From CALZIK01 sp945787635 (lineage in GTDB: Bacteria > Acidobacteriota > Thermoanaerobaculia > Multivoradales > JAHEKO01), in the NCBI GenBank assembly GCA_947259725.1, contig CAMYNM010000001.1, positions 620,001 to 684,000 on the forward strand: a stretch of 64,000 bases of DNA. The letters are read 5' to 3'. Numbering within the stretch: the first letter of the stretch is position 1; each line of letters begins with the position of its first letter. Shown piece by piece: positions 27,611 to 36,556 of the stretch. Below the pieces are notes generated by a model. The model was not told the DNA's origin. It ran no database searches and was given only the letters and a program-made list of their open reading frames with translations. The translations under genes were made by a program, and so were the position numbers.

Positions 27611-27639
27611 TGCTAGGCTGACCTCTGGAGGTACGCGCC

Positions 27640-29187
27640 ATGGGAGAGCCGGCAACCGCTGAGTCGCCCACCCCCGAGACCTATTCCTTCGACGGCTATC
27701 TCGCCGCCCTGGGCGAGAACTGGTTCGAAGAGGATCCTCTTCTTTCAACCTGGCTTGCTCGCTCCCGCCCGAGCAAGGACCAGATCGAGCTGGTTCGCGA
27801 GTTCGGGCTCGCGGCTGCAGGCCGCTACCGGAGGATCTCCGACCATGTGGAGCGCGCCGAGAACCTCCCCTACCTCGAGGCCTCAGATCCCTACAACCGC
27901 CAGCGCCAGGAGATCGTGATTCCGCCGGAGACGCGCGCCACTCTCGGCCAGATCCATGGCTCCGGCATCTGGAAGGCCGCAATCGACGAGAGAGTGCGGT
28001 ACGCCATCATCTACCTCCTCAATCAGAACAGCGAGTTCGGCGTCACCTGCAGCACCGCCTGCACGGATGGGATGGCGCGCGCCCTGCGCGCGATCGGCGG
28101 CGATGCGCGGAGCCGACGGGTGGTCGAACGGCTCGAAATGGCAACTCCCGACGACTGGTGCCACGGCGCGCAGTTCGTGACCGAGATTCAAGGAGGAAGC
28201 GACGCCGCCACCAACGCACTGCGGGCGGTCCCCGCCGGCGAGGGCCTCTTTGCGCTGCACGGCAGCAAGTGGTTCTGCTCCAACCCGACTGCCGACTACT
28301 GGCTGGTCACCGCTCGCCTGGACGGCTCGCCGCCCGGTCACCGCGGGGTCAGCCTCTTTTGCGTGCCGCGCGAGCAGGCCGGCCAGACCAACGGCTACGT
28401 TGTCCAGAGGCTCAAGGACAAGCTCGGCACCCGGGCCCTGCCGACCGCCGAGATCGACTTCGAAGGCGCTCTGGGCTGGCCCGTCGGACCGCACGACGCG
28501 GGTTTGAAGAACATGATCGCCGTCGTCCTCACGACCAGCCGGATCCACTGCACGATCGCCGCCGCGGCTGCGCTGCGCCGGGCCGAGCGCGAGGCCCGCG
28601 CCTACGCCGGCTTCCGGCAGGCGTTCGGCAAGCGACTCGACGAGCACCCGCTGATTGCCGCCTCGCTCGAGCGCGTTCGCTCCGCCGCCGATCGCTTTGC
28701 GGCCGGCGCCTTTGCGACCGTGGACACCTGGACCGCAGCGATGGCGCCGGACGCGACCGCCGAGCAGAAGCTCTGGTCGCGCATTCTGGTCAGCCTGGCT
28801 AAGGCCGTCTCGACCCGTTCATCCAACCGCTACATCTATGAGGCGATGATGGTCTTCGGCGGCAACGGCATCGAGGAGCGCTTCTGCGCCGTACCGCGAC
28901 TCTGGCGCGATGCCGCGATCCTCGAATCCTGGGAGGGGCCGTACACGCTGCTGCTCATGCAGGCGCTGGAGGACATGGCTCGCTTCGGCACCAGAGGCCG
29001 CGAACGGGAGTTTCTGGCTTTCGGACTGGGCGAGGAGGCCGCTGAGGATCACGTCGCCGAGCTCGCCGCGATAGTCGCCGCGCCGGCTCAAGAAGACAAC
29101 ATTCTCCGCTGGGACGAGCTCGCCCCGCGGCTCTACCGCCGCTTCGAGGAGAAGGCGCTCGCCGAGCTCTGGCTGGAAACGGCCTGA
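27640..29187 (+). CDS. Acyl-CoA dehydrogenase, AidB-like
   Basis: A 515-residue FAD enzyme with a good GGAGG ribosome site. The flavin-binding block TEIQGGSDAATNALR and KWFCSNPTADYWLVTARLDG follow the AidB/acyl-CoA dehydrogenase pattern (TEKQGGSDVR in AidB). C-terminal blocks are YAGFRQAFGKRLDEHPLIAA, MMVFGGNGIEERFCAVPRLW and RDAAILESWEGPYTLL, the last being the usual end of the helical domain. It probably oxidises a CoA ester; AidB itself is a DNA-alkylation response protein with weak dehydrogenase activity, so the role is uncertain. No electron-transfer flavoprotein genes are nearby. Confidence 0.9.
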   Translation: MGEPATAESPTPETYSFDGYLAALGENWFEEDPLLSTWLARSRPSKDQIELVREFGLAAAGRYRRISDHVERAENLPYLEASDPYNRQRQEIVIPPETRATLGQIHGSGIWKAAIDERVRYAIIYLLNQNSEFGVTCSTACTDGMARALRAIGGDARSRRVVERLEMATPDDWCHGAQFVTEIQGGSDAATNALRAVPAGEGLFALHGSKWFCSNPTADYWLVTARLDGSPPGHRGVSLFCVPREQAGQTNGYVVQRLKDKLGTRALPTAEIDFEGALGWPVGPHDAGLKNMIAVVLTTSRIHCTIAAAAALRRAEREARAYAGFRQAFGKRLDEHPLIAASLERVRSAADRFAAGAFATVDTWTAAMAPDATAEQKLWSRILVSLAKAVSTRSSNRYIYEAMMVFGGNGIEERFCAVPRLWRDAAILESWEGPYTLLLMQALEDMARFGTRGREREFLAFGLGEEAAEDHVAELAAIVAAPAQEDNILRWDELAPRLYRRFEEKALAELWLETA

Positions 29188-29239
29188 CTAGCCGCAGCGG
29201 TCGCGCGCCGTGTCTCCGCCGAACTGACGGGCAACTCTG

Positions 29240-29632
29240 ATGAACGAACACCTCGCGGCCAACAAGGCCCTCATTCAATGCTTCTACGAGGCGGTTAGCG
29301 GCAAGGACAAGCCTCCATCGGTGCTCGATCGCTACGTTAGTGACGGGAAGCTCGTCGACCACATCCTCGCCTTCGAGGCCGCGTTCCCGCGCTACACGAT
29401 CAGCGCCCAAGAAATGATCGCGGAGGGCGACCGGGTGGCTGTGCGCCTGACCATCGAAGGCACTCAGCGAGGCGAGTTTCTCGGCGTCGAGCCGAGCGGC
29501 AGGCCAATCACGATCGACGGTGTCGTTCTCTACACCGTGCGTGACGGCAGGATCGCCGACTACTGGCTCAAGGCGGAACCGGAAGCTCTGCTGCGCCAGC
29601 TCAGCGCTGAACTCGGGCTGCCTGACGACTGA
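29240..29632 (+). CDS. SnoaL-like NTF2-fold protein
   Basis: A 130-residue single-domain protein of the SnoaL/ester cyclase type. It opens with the helix ANKALIQCFYEAVSGKDK and has the typical strand pairs FPRYTISAQEMIAEGDRVAV and GEFLGVEPSGRPITIDGVVL, ending DGRIADYWLKAEP. The family includes polyketide cyclases, but many stand-alone members have no proven activity. It follows the acyl-CoA dehydrogenase by 52 bp on the same strand. Confidence 0.85.
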   Translation: MNEHLAANKALIQCFYEAVSGKDKPPSVLDRYVSDGKLVDHILAFEAAFPRYTISAQEMIAEGDRVAVRLTIEGTQRGEFLGVEPSGRPITIDGVVLYTVRDGRIADYWLKAEPEALLRQLSAELGLPDD

Positions 29633-29633
29633 G

Positions 29634-29999
29634 CTAGAGAGTGTGAACGATGTCCATTCTCCCCTCTTCTCCCACCACGAAAGTGGACATTCTGACTCGC
29701 GTGGTTTCGCCCGAGGCCTCGCGCAAAAGCATGTAGGTTCGGTTGATGGGACCAAAGAAACTCTCGGTGCAAGTAACCGGCTCACTTTGCAACTCAATGA
29801 ATGGACAGCTCCTGCCACAGGTGCGATGGCGGAAGAGGTCCCGGCCACGGACCACGCTCCAACAATGCCGGCCGACGACCTCGGCGCGCCGGTAGCCGAG
29901 ACTCTGTTCAGCGGCCTCGTTCCAGGCAGTGATCTCGCCCTCTGAATTGACCGCAAAGGCGGCATCACCGGTCATCTCAACGACCCTATTGCCGTTCAT
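29634..29999 (-). CDS. Stand-alone PAS-domain protein
   Basis: A 121-residue protein consisting of one PAS domain: AFAVNSEGEITAWNEAAEQS, LGYRRAEVVGRHCWSVVRG, then a Cys-containing loop HRTCGRSCPFI and a last strand pair. In related proteins this PAS type is followed by a LuxR-like HTH; here the frame stops right after the PAS core, so it is either a single-domain sensor or a truncated regulator. The ATG at 29999 has GGAGG eight bases upstream; an in-frame start at 30023 would overlap that site. Its stop lies two bases from the convergent SnoaL-like gene. Confidence 0.75.
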   Translation of the reverse strand: MNGNRVVEMTGDAAFAVNSEGEITAWNEAAEQSLGYRRAEVVGRHCWSVVRGRDLFRHRTCGRSCPFIELQSEPVTCTESFFGPINRTYMLLREASGETTRVRMSTFVVGEEGRMDIVHTL

Positions 30000-30116
30000 G
30001 TGTGTCGCCTCCTCCATCGGCAACGACCGTTTGCTTAGCCATCGCCTCTCGCTCAGCTATGAGTGGTTGTGGCCCCACAAGGCTCGGTCTCCGGTGGCTC
30101 GCACTGCCGGGAACGC

Positions 30117-30662
30117 CTAGTCCCCGAGGCAGACCCTCCCTTGGACCGTCCACTGAGCCGTCGCGGGCGGTTGGCTGTCCGGATCGGTCGGCACACCCAT
30201 GTCGATCCTGCCCCTCACCTTCAGGCGCCCTCCGGTCACGGGCTTTCCCGACCACTCGCCGCCGACGATCCGGCTCCGGGTCTTGAAGAGAAGAACGGCG
30301 GGGGTCTCGCCCGGGCTCAGCGTCGCTTTGTCCCGAGTGCAAAAGTGCCCCATCGCGCTGGGTCCGGCTGCGCTTATCTCCCAGGCCACGAAGCAGTGCA
30401 TCGTCGGGGCAAGCATGTCGGCGCCATTAGGAACCGGCAGGCCGAGCAGCATGGTCACGACGTCGGCCACCAGGTCGCCGCCGGCCATCTCCAGCATCGC
30501 GCCGCCTTTGAACGGGGTGCTGAAGTCGTCGGTCTCGGTGGCTCCGCCACTCCCGTTTCTGATGCGCATGCACTCGCCGTCCGCGGCGGCGGATGCGCCG
30601 GCCACGAGGCACAGGAGAGCGAACGCCAGTGTCCCCAGCTTGATTACCGATAGGTTCTTCAT
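30117..30662 (-). CDS. Secreted protein of unknown function
   Basis: A 181-residue exported protein. The ATG at 30662 begins a good signal peptide (KLGTLAFALLCLVAGASAAA). The mature part has Cys residues in DGECMRIRN, APTMHCFVAWEIS, GHFCTRDKA and near the end in GRVCLGD, likely disulfide-bonded, and a beta-rich pattern (TPAVLLFKTRSRIVGGEW). I do not recognise a family. It is divergent from the winged-helix/TPR regulator, with about 140 bp between their starts, which makes it a candidate target of that regulator. Confidence 0.75.
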   Translation of the reverse strand: MKNLSVIKLGTLAFALLCLVAGASAAADGECMRIRNGSGGATETDDFSTPFKGGAMLEMAGGDLVADVVTMLLGLPVPNGADMLAPTMHCFVAWEISAAGPSAMGHFCTRDKATLSPGETPAVLLFKTRSRIVGGEWSGKPVTGGRLKVRGRIDMGVPTDPDSQPPATAQWTVQGRVCLGD

Positions 30663-30802
30663 TTTCGACCACCCTTTCTCGAAGTTGTTTCGACCACTCA
30701 AAGACTAGGTGGGCACCTCCCGAGTCGTCCTGACGAAAGCCTGACGGTTTCCTAAGGACGCGGGGTGCTACCATGAAGATTACGGAGACAGCAGGAGGGA
30801 CG

Positions 30803-32533
30803 ATGGAACCTGGCTTCCAGGTTGGTGAGTGGAAAGTCGAGCCGGGCCGGGACAGAATCTCGGGCCCCCAAGGCTCAACCCACCTGGAGCCCAAGGTGAT
30901 GGAGGTGCTGGTCGCGCTGGCGGCGCGCCCGGGCGATGTCTTCAGCAAAGACGAGCTCCTCGAGGCGGTCTGGACGGACTGCCATGTCGTCGAGGAGGTC
31001 TTGACACGCTCGATCTCGCACCTCAGGCGCGCCCTCCATGACAGTCCGCAGGAGCATTCGCACATCGAGACCATCCCCAAGAGGGGATACCGGTTGATCG
31101 CGCCGGTGAGCAAGCCTGGAGACGAAGCGGTCCTCTCTCTCGCCGTTCTACCGCTCGCCAACCTCTCGGGCGATCCCGATCAGGAGTACCTGGCCGACGG
31201 CATTACCGAGCTCCTGATCACCGATTTGTCGAAGATCGCCTCGCTGAGCGTCATCTCGCGTACCTCGGTAATGCAATACAAAGCGGCAGACCAGCCGCTA
31301 CCCGACATCGCCCATGAGCTCGATGTCACCAGGATCGTCGAAGGCTCGGTGGCCCGCTTGGGCGATCAGATCCGGATCACCGCCCAGCTGATCGACGCCG
31401 GGTCCGACACCCATCTCTGGGCAAAGGCCTACCAACGCCCGATCAACGACGTGCTGGCGCTTCAGAGCGAGATCGCTTCGACGGTAGCGGGTGAGATCAG
31501 CGCCCACCTCAGCCCTCGCGAGAGCGCCGCGCTGGCGAAGACCCGTGCGGTCGATCCCGCCGCCTACGATCTTTACCTGAAAGGTCTGTTTGCCTGGAGC
31601 CGCAGGCGGAGGGAGTCCTTCGAGGAAGCAATCGGCCTTTTTACCGACGCCATGGCCCGAGACCCCGAGTGGGCCCTGCCCTACTCGGGCCTCGCCGACA
31701 CCTACATCGTCTTGGGCCTCTACGGCCTCTCCAGCCCGGTCGAAGCGTTCGAGTTGGCAAGAGGGCCGTGCGCTCGTGCGCTCGAGCTCGACGACCAGTT
31801 CGGGCAGGCTCACATCTCGACCGCGGGAATCCGAGCCTACTTCGACTGGGATCTCGAGGTGGCGGAGAAGATCATACGCCGGGGCATCGCCCTGACGCCA
31901 AGCTACGCCGTCGGCCACCTGGGGCTCGCCGACATCTTGACCGCCCAGAGGCGGCACGACGAGGCGCTGCGAGAGATTTCCGCAGCGGTGAGCCTGAATC
32001 CCCTCGACGCGGGCATGAACATGAACCTCGGCGACCATCTGATCTGGGCTGGACGTCTGGAAGAGGGGGTCGCACCCTTCGAGCGGGCTCTGGAGATCGA
32101 TCCCCGGTTTCAGCGCGGCTGGTTGCGCCTCGCACGGGCGCATGCCCTGCTCGGCAACACCTCACGGGCGCAGTCCGCGATGTCGACCGCTGTGGATCTC
32201 GCCGGCTCGGAGGAAGCCGTGCTGCCAGCGGCCGCCAGCGTTCTGGCTCTGTTGGGCCGGCGCGACGAGGCTCGGACCAGGCTTGCTGTCCTTTCGGACA
32301 CATCCGGACCTGTGCATCACTCTCCTCTGGAGATTGCCGAGGCGTTTGCCCACATCGGCGACGCCGACGCTGCGTTCGCCTGGCTCGCGCGAGCGATCAA
32401 GGAGCGCACGAGCTGGCTGATCTTTCTTGGAACCGATCCGGCATTCAAAGGCCTCCGGAGCGATCCTCGATTCGCGGATTGTCTGGCCGCGGTCGGGTTG
32501 CCGGCTGCTGGCACGGTCGGGGGACAGTGCTAG
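30803..32533 (+). CDS. CadC-like winged-helix transcriptional regulator with TPR repeats
   Basis: A 576-residue regulator. Residues 5-100 form an OmpR/CadC-type winged helix (LEPKVMEVLVALAARPGDVF, then VLTRSISHLRRALHDSPQEH and IETIPKRGYRLIA). Next is the TolB-like/adenylate-cyclase-associated segment LAVLPLANLSGDPDQEYLAD with ITELLITDLSKI and HLWAKAYQRPINDVLALQSE. The C-terminal half has TPR-like repeats (YSGLADTYIVLGLYG, HLGLADILTAQRRHDEALRE, ARAHALLGNTSRAQSAM). No membrane span was found, unlike CadC itself. ATG 30803 follows a GGAGGG run; ATG 30773 would add ten residues. Regulation target unknown, with the divergent secreted protein the closest candidate. Confidence 0.88.
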   Translation: MEPGFQVGEWKVEPGRDRISGPQGSTHLEPKVMEVLVALAARPGDVFSKDELLEAVWTDCHVVEEVLTRSISHLRRALHDSPQEHSHIETIPKRGYRLIAPVSKPGDEAVLSLAVLPLANLSGDPDQEYLADGITELLITDLSKIASLSVISRTSVMQYKAADQPLPDIAHELDVTRIVEGSVARLGDQIRITAQLIDAGSDTHLWAKAYQRPINDVLALQSEIASTVAGEISAHLSPRESAALAKTRAVDPAAYDLYLKGLFAWSRRRRESFEEAIGLFTDAMARDPEWALPYSGLADTYIVLGLYGLSSPVEAFELARGPCARALELDDQFGQAHISTAGIRAYFDWDLEVAEKIIRRGIALTPSYAVGHLGLADILTAQRRHDEALREISAAVSLNPLDAGMNMNLGDHLIWAGRLEEGVAPFERALEIDPRFQRGWLRLARAHALLGNTSRAQSAMSTAVDLAGSEEAVLPAAASVLALLGRRDEARTRLAVLSDTSGPVHHSPLEIAEAFAHIGDADAAFAWLARAIKERTSWLIFLGTDPAFKGLRSDPRFADCLAAVGLPAAGTVGGQC

Positions 32534-32548
32534 AAGGTCAGCCCCCGC

Positions 32549-32611
32549 GATCACGCGGCTCTGGCGCGACGCGGTGATCCTCGAATGCCAGGCCCCGTCC
32601 ACGCCACTACC
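32549..32611 (+). pseudogene. Relic of an acyl-CoA dehydrogenase C-terminus
   Basis: In the gap after the CadC-like gene, one frame reads ITRLWRDAVILECQAPST. The intact acyl-CoA dehydrogenase at 27640-29187 has PRLWRDAAILESWEGPYT at its equivalent position. About 18 codons are recognisable and nothing of the rest of the gene is left. I read it as the tail of a lost paralogue; chance similarity cannot be fully excluded at this length. Confidence 0.4.
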
Positions 32612-32652
32612 GACGCAAGCCCTGAGCGAGCCAAGCCGCCCCGCCATCACAT

Positions 32653-33612
32653 CTAGCCACGGAAATCGACGCCGAGGCCCAGGCCCCGCGCGCTGGCTTC
32701 CTCGTATACCAGGCGGGCGACAGCGACGTCCTGGATTGCGAGGCCAGTCGAATCGAACACCGTGATCTCGTCGACGCTCTCGCGCCCGGGCCGGATCCCC
32801 GCCACGACCTCGCCCAGGCTCGCGTGAAGATCGGCCACGGCGATCTCGCCACGGGCCAGCGCCACGTTGATCTCGCCTCCGCCCTCGGCCTGATGGAGGT
32901 CGTCGATCACGACCTTGGCGTCCTTGAGGATCGCGATCTCGAGCTCCTGCTTACCCGGTCCGTCGGCACCCAGGGCGTTGATGTGGGTACCGGGCCGGAT
33001 CCACGACCGCTCGACCACGGGGGCGCGCGACGGGGTCAAGGTGCACACAATGTCGCAACCGGCCGCCTCCCGGGCCCCCACCGACCGCCCCCCGGTCTCG
33101 GCAGCAAACGTCTCGGCCGCGCCCGCGTCGCGATCGTGCGCGAACATCTCCAGCCCCTCGAAAATCACTCGCAGAGCGGCAAGCGCGGTGTGCGCCTGCA
33201 CGCCGCAACCGATGAAGCCGACGCTCCCCGCATCGGTCCTCGCCAGGTGCTTCGCAGCAACCCCCGCCGCCGCGCCGGTGCGCGCGGCGGTCAGATAGGT
33301 CGCGTCCATCACCGCTAACGGCTGAGCGGTGTCGGGATCGCTCAGAATGTACATGCCGAGCACCGTCGGCAGCCCGTGCCGTTCGCGGTTTTTCGGATGG
33401 CAGTTCACCCACTTCACGCCGGCCGAGCCCTCGGCGTAGGCCGGCATCGCGCGAAAATCGCCGGCGTACTTCGAAAGATCGAGATACACCTTCGGCGGCA
33501 TCAGCGCCTCGCCCCGACCGTGGGCCGCGAACGCGGCCTCGACGGCCGCCACGGCCTTCTCCATCGTGAGAACCGAGAGGACCTCCGACTGAGTGAGCAC
33601 AAGGGTCTTCAT
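32653..33612 (-). CDS. Ornithine cyclodeaminase/mu-crystallin family protein
   Basis: A 319-residue NAD(P)-binding protein. The N-terminal domain begins LTQSEVLSVLTMEKAVAAVE, and includes MPPKVYLDLSKYAGDFRAMP and the substrate Lys region SAGVKWVNCHPKN. The Rossmann motif is VGFIGCGVQAHTALAAL (about 130-146). DLHASLGEVVAGIRPGRESV and ITVFDSTGLAIQDVAVARLV are the C-terminal family blocks. Members include ornithine cyclodeaminase, alanine dehydrogenase and ketimine reductases; the sequence alone does not decide among them. Confidence 0.92.
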   Translation of the reverse strand: MKTLVLTQSEVLSVLTMEKAVAAVEAAFAAHGRGEALMPPKVYLDLSKYAGDFRAMPAYAEGSAGVKWVNCHPKNRERHGLPTVLGMYILSDPDTAQPLAVMDATYLTAARTGAAAGVAAKHLARTDAGSVGFIGCGVQAHTALAALRVIFEGLEMFAHDRDAGAAETFAAETGGRSVGAREAAGCDIVCTLTPSRAPVVERSWIRPGTHINALGADGPGKQELEIAILKDAKVVIDDLHQAEGGGEINVALARGEIAVADLHASLGEVVAGIRPGRESVDEITVFDSTGLAIQDVAVARLVYEEASARGLGLGVDFRG

Positions 33613-33682
33613 ACCGGGAGTCTAACGGCCGAGCCCACCGACCCGGTCCTACCGGTTATCCTTCTTCCCGGCGACCCCTGAC

Positions 33683-34258
33683 ATGCAAGCCGAGATCACA
33701 CGCACTCATGAGCTGACGCTCGCTCTCGCCGCGGCAGCGGTTCTCGGCGTTGTCTCCACCGTCGCGGACCTGATCTGGGCGCGCTTCATTCCGGACGGCG
33801 CGGTGTTGCCCGGCGTCATCCACGGCGTCTTGATCTTCGCGCTGCTCGCGGTCGTACTCGGCCGCATCGCCGCAACGGCGGGCGCCACCAGGCGGTTGCT
33901 GGCCACCCTCCCGATCGCCGGCCTCGCTCTGGCGGCAGCCTTCTACCCGCTCGCTCGCGCCACCGGCTACCTCGCGGCACTGCTCGTGACCTGGATCGGC
34001 ATGTGGTTGGCGCTGGCTTTGCTCCTGCGCTGGGCTCGCCGCGACGGCGAGGCGCTCTCCCGCGCACTCGCGCGGGGGCTCTTCGCCGCGCTCGGCTCGG
34101 GCCTCGCCTTCTGGGCTGTCTCTGGAATGTGGACCGACCCGGCGGCGCACTCGAGCTACCTTCTGCGGCTGGTCTACTGGACCTTCGCGTTCGCGCCCGG
34201 CTTCGCGGCCTTGCTGCTCTTCTCCGGCGCACCTCGCGACGGCGCGACCGATCTGTAG
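33683..34258 (+). CDS. Integral membrane protein of unknown function
   Basis: A 191-residue protein with about five membrane segments, for example LTLALAAAAVLGVVSTVADL, GVIHGVLIFALLAVVLGRIA, YLAALLVTWIGMWLALALLL and VYWTFAFAPGFAALLLFSG. No family is recognised. Its TAG stop is embedded in a copy of the dispersed palindromic repeat, whose TGTAGCGG edge supplies the codon, which suggests that the repeat insertion set the present C-terminus (GAPRDGATDL). Confidence 0.75.
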   Translation: MQAEITRTHELTLALAAAAVLGVVSTVADLIWARFIPDGAVLPGVIHGVLIFALLAVVLGRIAATAGATRRLLATLPIAGLALAAAFYPLARATGYLAALLVTWIGMWLALALLLRWARRDGEALSRALARGLFAALGSGLAFWAVSGMWTDPAAHSSYLLRLVYWTFAFAPGFAALLLFSGAPRDGATDL

Positions 34259-34285
34259 CGGTCGACCTCCGTGTCGACTGACTTT
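34254..34285 (+). repeat. Dispersed palindromic repeat, copy 1
   Basis: Contains TGTAGCGGTCGACCTCCGTG followed by TCGACTG, the family core being GGTCGAC-CTCCGT-GTCGACC with one mismatch at the end. It overlaps the stop codon of the upstream membrane-protein gene. Confidence 0.8.
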
Positions 34286-34327
34286 CTGGGCAGCGCGAAA
34301 CGTCGCCCCTCTGGCGCCAACGTGCGC

Positions 34328-35224
34328 TTACCGCTGAGCCGAAAGAAACAGGACGGGCAGCATGACAACCACGAAACCGGCCTGCTGCGCGACCAGGATC
34401 AGGGCCGTGCGCGGAACGTTCGCGAGCCAGCCTCCGCCGTAGACGCGCTTCTGCGCCAGGTAGAGATACGCCGGAAGACCAACCAGCAACAGGAGCTTCC
34501 CGGGAGGAAAGCTCGAGAACGGCAGGTCCAGGACGATCGCGAGCGGGATCAGGAGAAAGGCGAAGCAGTGGACATGCAGAGTGAAGATGAGGTGCGGCAT
34601 ATAGAGCGGCTGGCGGCGGCGATGAAGCAGCTGCAGGATCAGCGCGATGACGGGCACCAGCACCAGGGCGACCCGCGGCGCCCAATCGAGGAGTCGCCGG
34701 TTGAGCTCCGCGGCGTCGGTGGTCTGGGTCAGGTCGCCGAGGTCGGCGTCCGACGCCAGTTTCTCGGGCGCTCCCTCCGGCTCGGCTGGGGTTGCGGTGT
34801 CCGTCTCCGCTCGGGCTTTCGCGTCGTCACCCAGCGCCCGATCGCCGGACGCCACGAGCTGCTCGCCACTCTCGCCGGTGAGCTCAAAGGACAGCTCGGT
34901 CCCCGCCATCGCCAGGATCACGAACATGATCAGCGACAGGAACACGAACAGCCGAAGCGGCGGCACGTGGCGCGCGCGCCGGCCCGCCAGATACTCGAGG
35001 GTCAGGAGTCCGGGCTCGCGAACCAGCGGCCCGAGGGTGCGCATGAGCCGCGAGTCGAAGCTGAACACGTTGCCGAACCACTCGCCGACCAGCTGGCCGA
35101 CCGTGATGCGCGCGAGGTTGCGGTTCTCCTGACCGCACGCCGAGCAGAACGGCCCACCCAGGGGCTCGCCGCAATTGGCGCATATCGCGCCACCGCCGGG
35201 CGTCGGATCGCTGTCTTCGATCAC
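34328..35224 (-). CDS. DUF3667 membrane protein with zinc ribbon
   Basis: A 298-residue protein. The N-terminus has a zinc-ribbon C-x2-C...C-x2-C: ICANCGEPLGGPFCSACGQE (about 14-33). It is followed by a DUF3667-type segment (VGQLVGEWFGNVFSFDSRLM, LLTLEYLAGRRARHVPPLR) and membrane helices LFVFLSLIMFVILAMAG, VALVLVPVIALILQLL, FAFLLIPLAIVLDLP, LLLLVGLPAYLYLA and ALILVAQQAGFVVVMLPVLF. An acidic linker of about 70 residues separates helices 1 and 2. Function unknown. Confidence 0.85.
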   Translation of the reverse strand: MIEDSDPTPGGGAICANCGEPLGGPFCSACGQENRNLARITVGQLVGEWFGNVFSFDSRLMRTLGPLVREPGLLTLEYLAGRRARHVPPLRLFVFLSLIMFVILAMAGTELSFELTGESGEQLVASGDRALGDDAKARAETDTATPAEPEGAPEKLASDADLGDLTQTTDAAELNRRLLDWAPRVALVLVPVIALILQLLHRRRQPLYMPHLIFTLHVHCFAFLLIPLAIVLDLPFSSFPPGKLLLLVGLPAYLYLAQKRVYGGGWLANVPRTALILVAQQAGFVVVMLPVLFLSAQR

Positions 35225-35610
35225 GGTCGGAGCATACCGCCGGGTCGGTGGCCACCATCTCGGCGCAACCCCTGTAGCGCCTGAGGCGCCGTGTCGGCGA
35301 GCGGAAACTCGAGGCGTCCCAGGTAACGATACCCCTGCGCGACCCGCACCCCGATCCTCGGTTCGGCAGCCGACCGAAACAACCGGCCCTCGGAATCGAA
35401 GCTTCTATCCGGCACGCTCGGAGCTTGAGCCTACGCCTGCGCGGGAAGGGCGTGCGAGAGTCCCAGAGCACCTGGGATCAGTGCGATAGAAACCAGCTCT
35501 CGACGCATCAATTCATGTTCTCACAGGCACTACGCGAACGCATGGCCTCGAGCGCGTTCGGTGTCCGTCCGGGACCCACCCTCGCGCTGCAAGCGTCGAC
35601 TTCTCCCCGA
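35225..35610 (-). other. Gap between DUF3667 and MscS genes
   Basis: A 386-bp stretch without a secure gene. On the minus strand, a GTG at 35415 opens a 64-codon frame ending at 35221 with a plausible coding look at its start (SFDSEGRLFRSAAEPRIGVR, then YRYLGRLEFPLADTAPQAL), but it has no ribosome site and its end overlaps the DUF3667 start. It may be a gene fragment. No repeat copy was found here. Confidence 0.3.
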
Positions 35611-36414
35611 TTAGTCGGCCTTGTGCACCACTATCTGGCTGAACGGGATCTCGATGCCCGCTTTCTCCAGAGCGTCGTACACAGCCACTCGCACGTCGTG
35701 CTGCATCGGCGCGAAGTCTCCGACCGCGGACCAGGGCCGCACCTCGAAGTCGATCGACGAGGCGCCGAAGCCGGTGAGAAACACGGACGGAGCCGGCTCT
35801 TCGAGCACACCCGGGACCGTTGCGCACGCGTCCTTCAGGACGCTCATGGCCTTCTCGAGATCGGTTCCGTACGCGACACCCACCGCGATTCCCGCGCGTT
35901 GGGTACCCAGGGCCGTGTGATTGACGATCGAGGTCGAGGTGATCGAGCCGTTGGGCATGATCACTTTGTCGTTTCCCGGCGTGGTCATGGTGGTCGCAAA
36001 GAGGCCGATGTCCTTGACCACGCCGGTCTTGCCGCCCACGGTCACTCGATCCTCGAGCGTGAACGGCCGAAACAGGAGCAACATGACGCCCGACGCGAAG
36101 TGGCCGAGATTGCCCTGAAGAGCCAGGCCCACGGCCAGCCCCGCCGCACCCAGGAGAGCCACGAGACTCGTGGTCTGAACGCCCACGCGGCCGAGCGACG
36201 CGATGACCGCCACCGCGAGCACCGCGTACTGGGCCATCGACGAAAGGAAACGCGCCAGGGCTTCGTCCATCTGGCTCTTGCGGGCCATCCGAAGGCAAAG
36301 GCGAAAGGTCCACTTCGACGCGATCCAGCCGACTACAAATATCACCAGAGCCGTGGCGGCTCCGACAATCAGGCTTTCATACGGCTGTAACGATTCCGGT
36401 AATACGTTCGTCAT
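35611..36414 (-). CDS. MscS-type mechanosensitive channel
   Basis: A 267-residue small-conductance mechanosensitive channel, releasing solutes on hypo-osmotic shock. The ATG at 36414 has GGGAG upstream and gives a normal MscS length. Three helices are seen: IVGAATALVIFVVGWIASKW, QYAVLAVAVIASLGRVGV and the pore-lining TM3 LVALLGAAGLAVGLALQGNL with its Gly/Ala packing pattern. The beta domain follows with FRPFTLEDRVTVGGKTGVVK and NDKVIMPNGSITSTSIVNHT, then the alpha-beta domain. All key parts are present. Confidence 0.94.
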   Translation of the reverse strand: MTNVLPESLQPYESLIVGAATALVIFVVGWIASKWTFRLCLRMARKSQMDEALARFLSSMAQYAVLAVAVIASLGRVGVQTTSLVALLGAAGLAVGLALQGNLGHFASGVMLLLFRPFTLEDRVTVGGKTGVVKDIGLFATTMTTPGNDKVIMPNGSITSTSIVNHTALGTQRAGIAVGVAYGTDLEKAMSVLKDACATVPGVLEEPAPSVFLTGFGASSIDFEVRPWSAVGDFAPMQHDVRVAVYDALEKAGIEIPFSQIVVHKAD

Positions 36415-36556
36415 GGCGGCTCCCTCGAATTGAAATCTCCGGCCGGGCGAGACTAGCTGATTTTGGGCATCTGTCCCGGGGAACCTCCGGACCCAGCCGT
36501 GCCTCCCAGTGAGTGGCATCGGACTCCGATGCCGGGACGCACAAAGGAGGGGCTCG

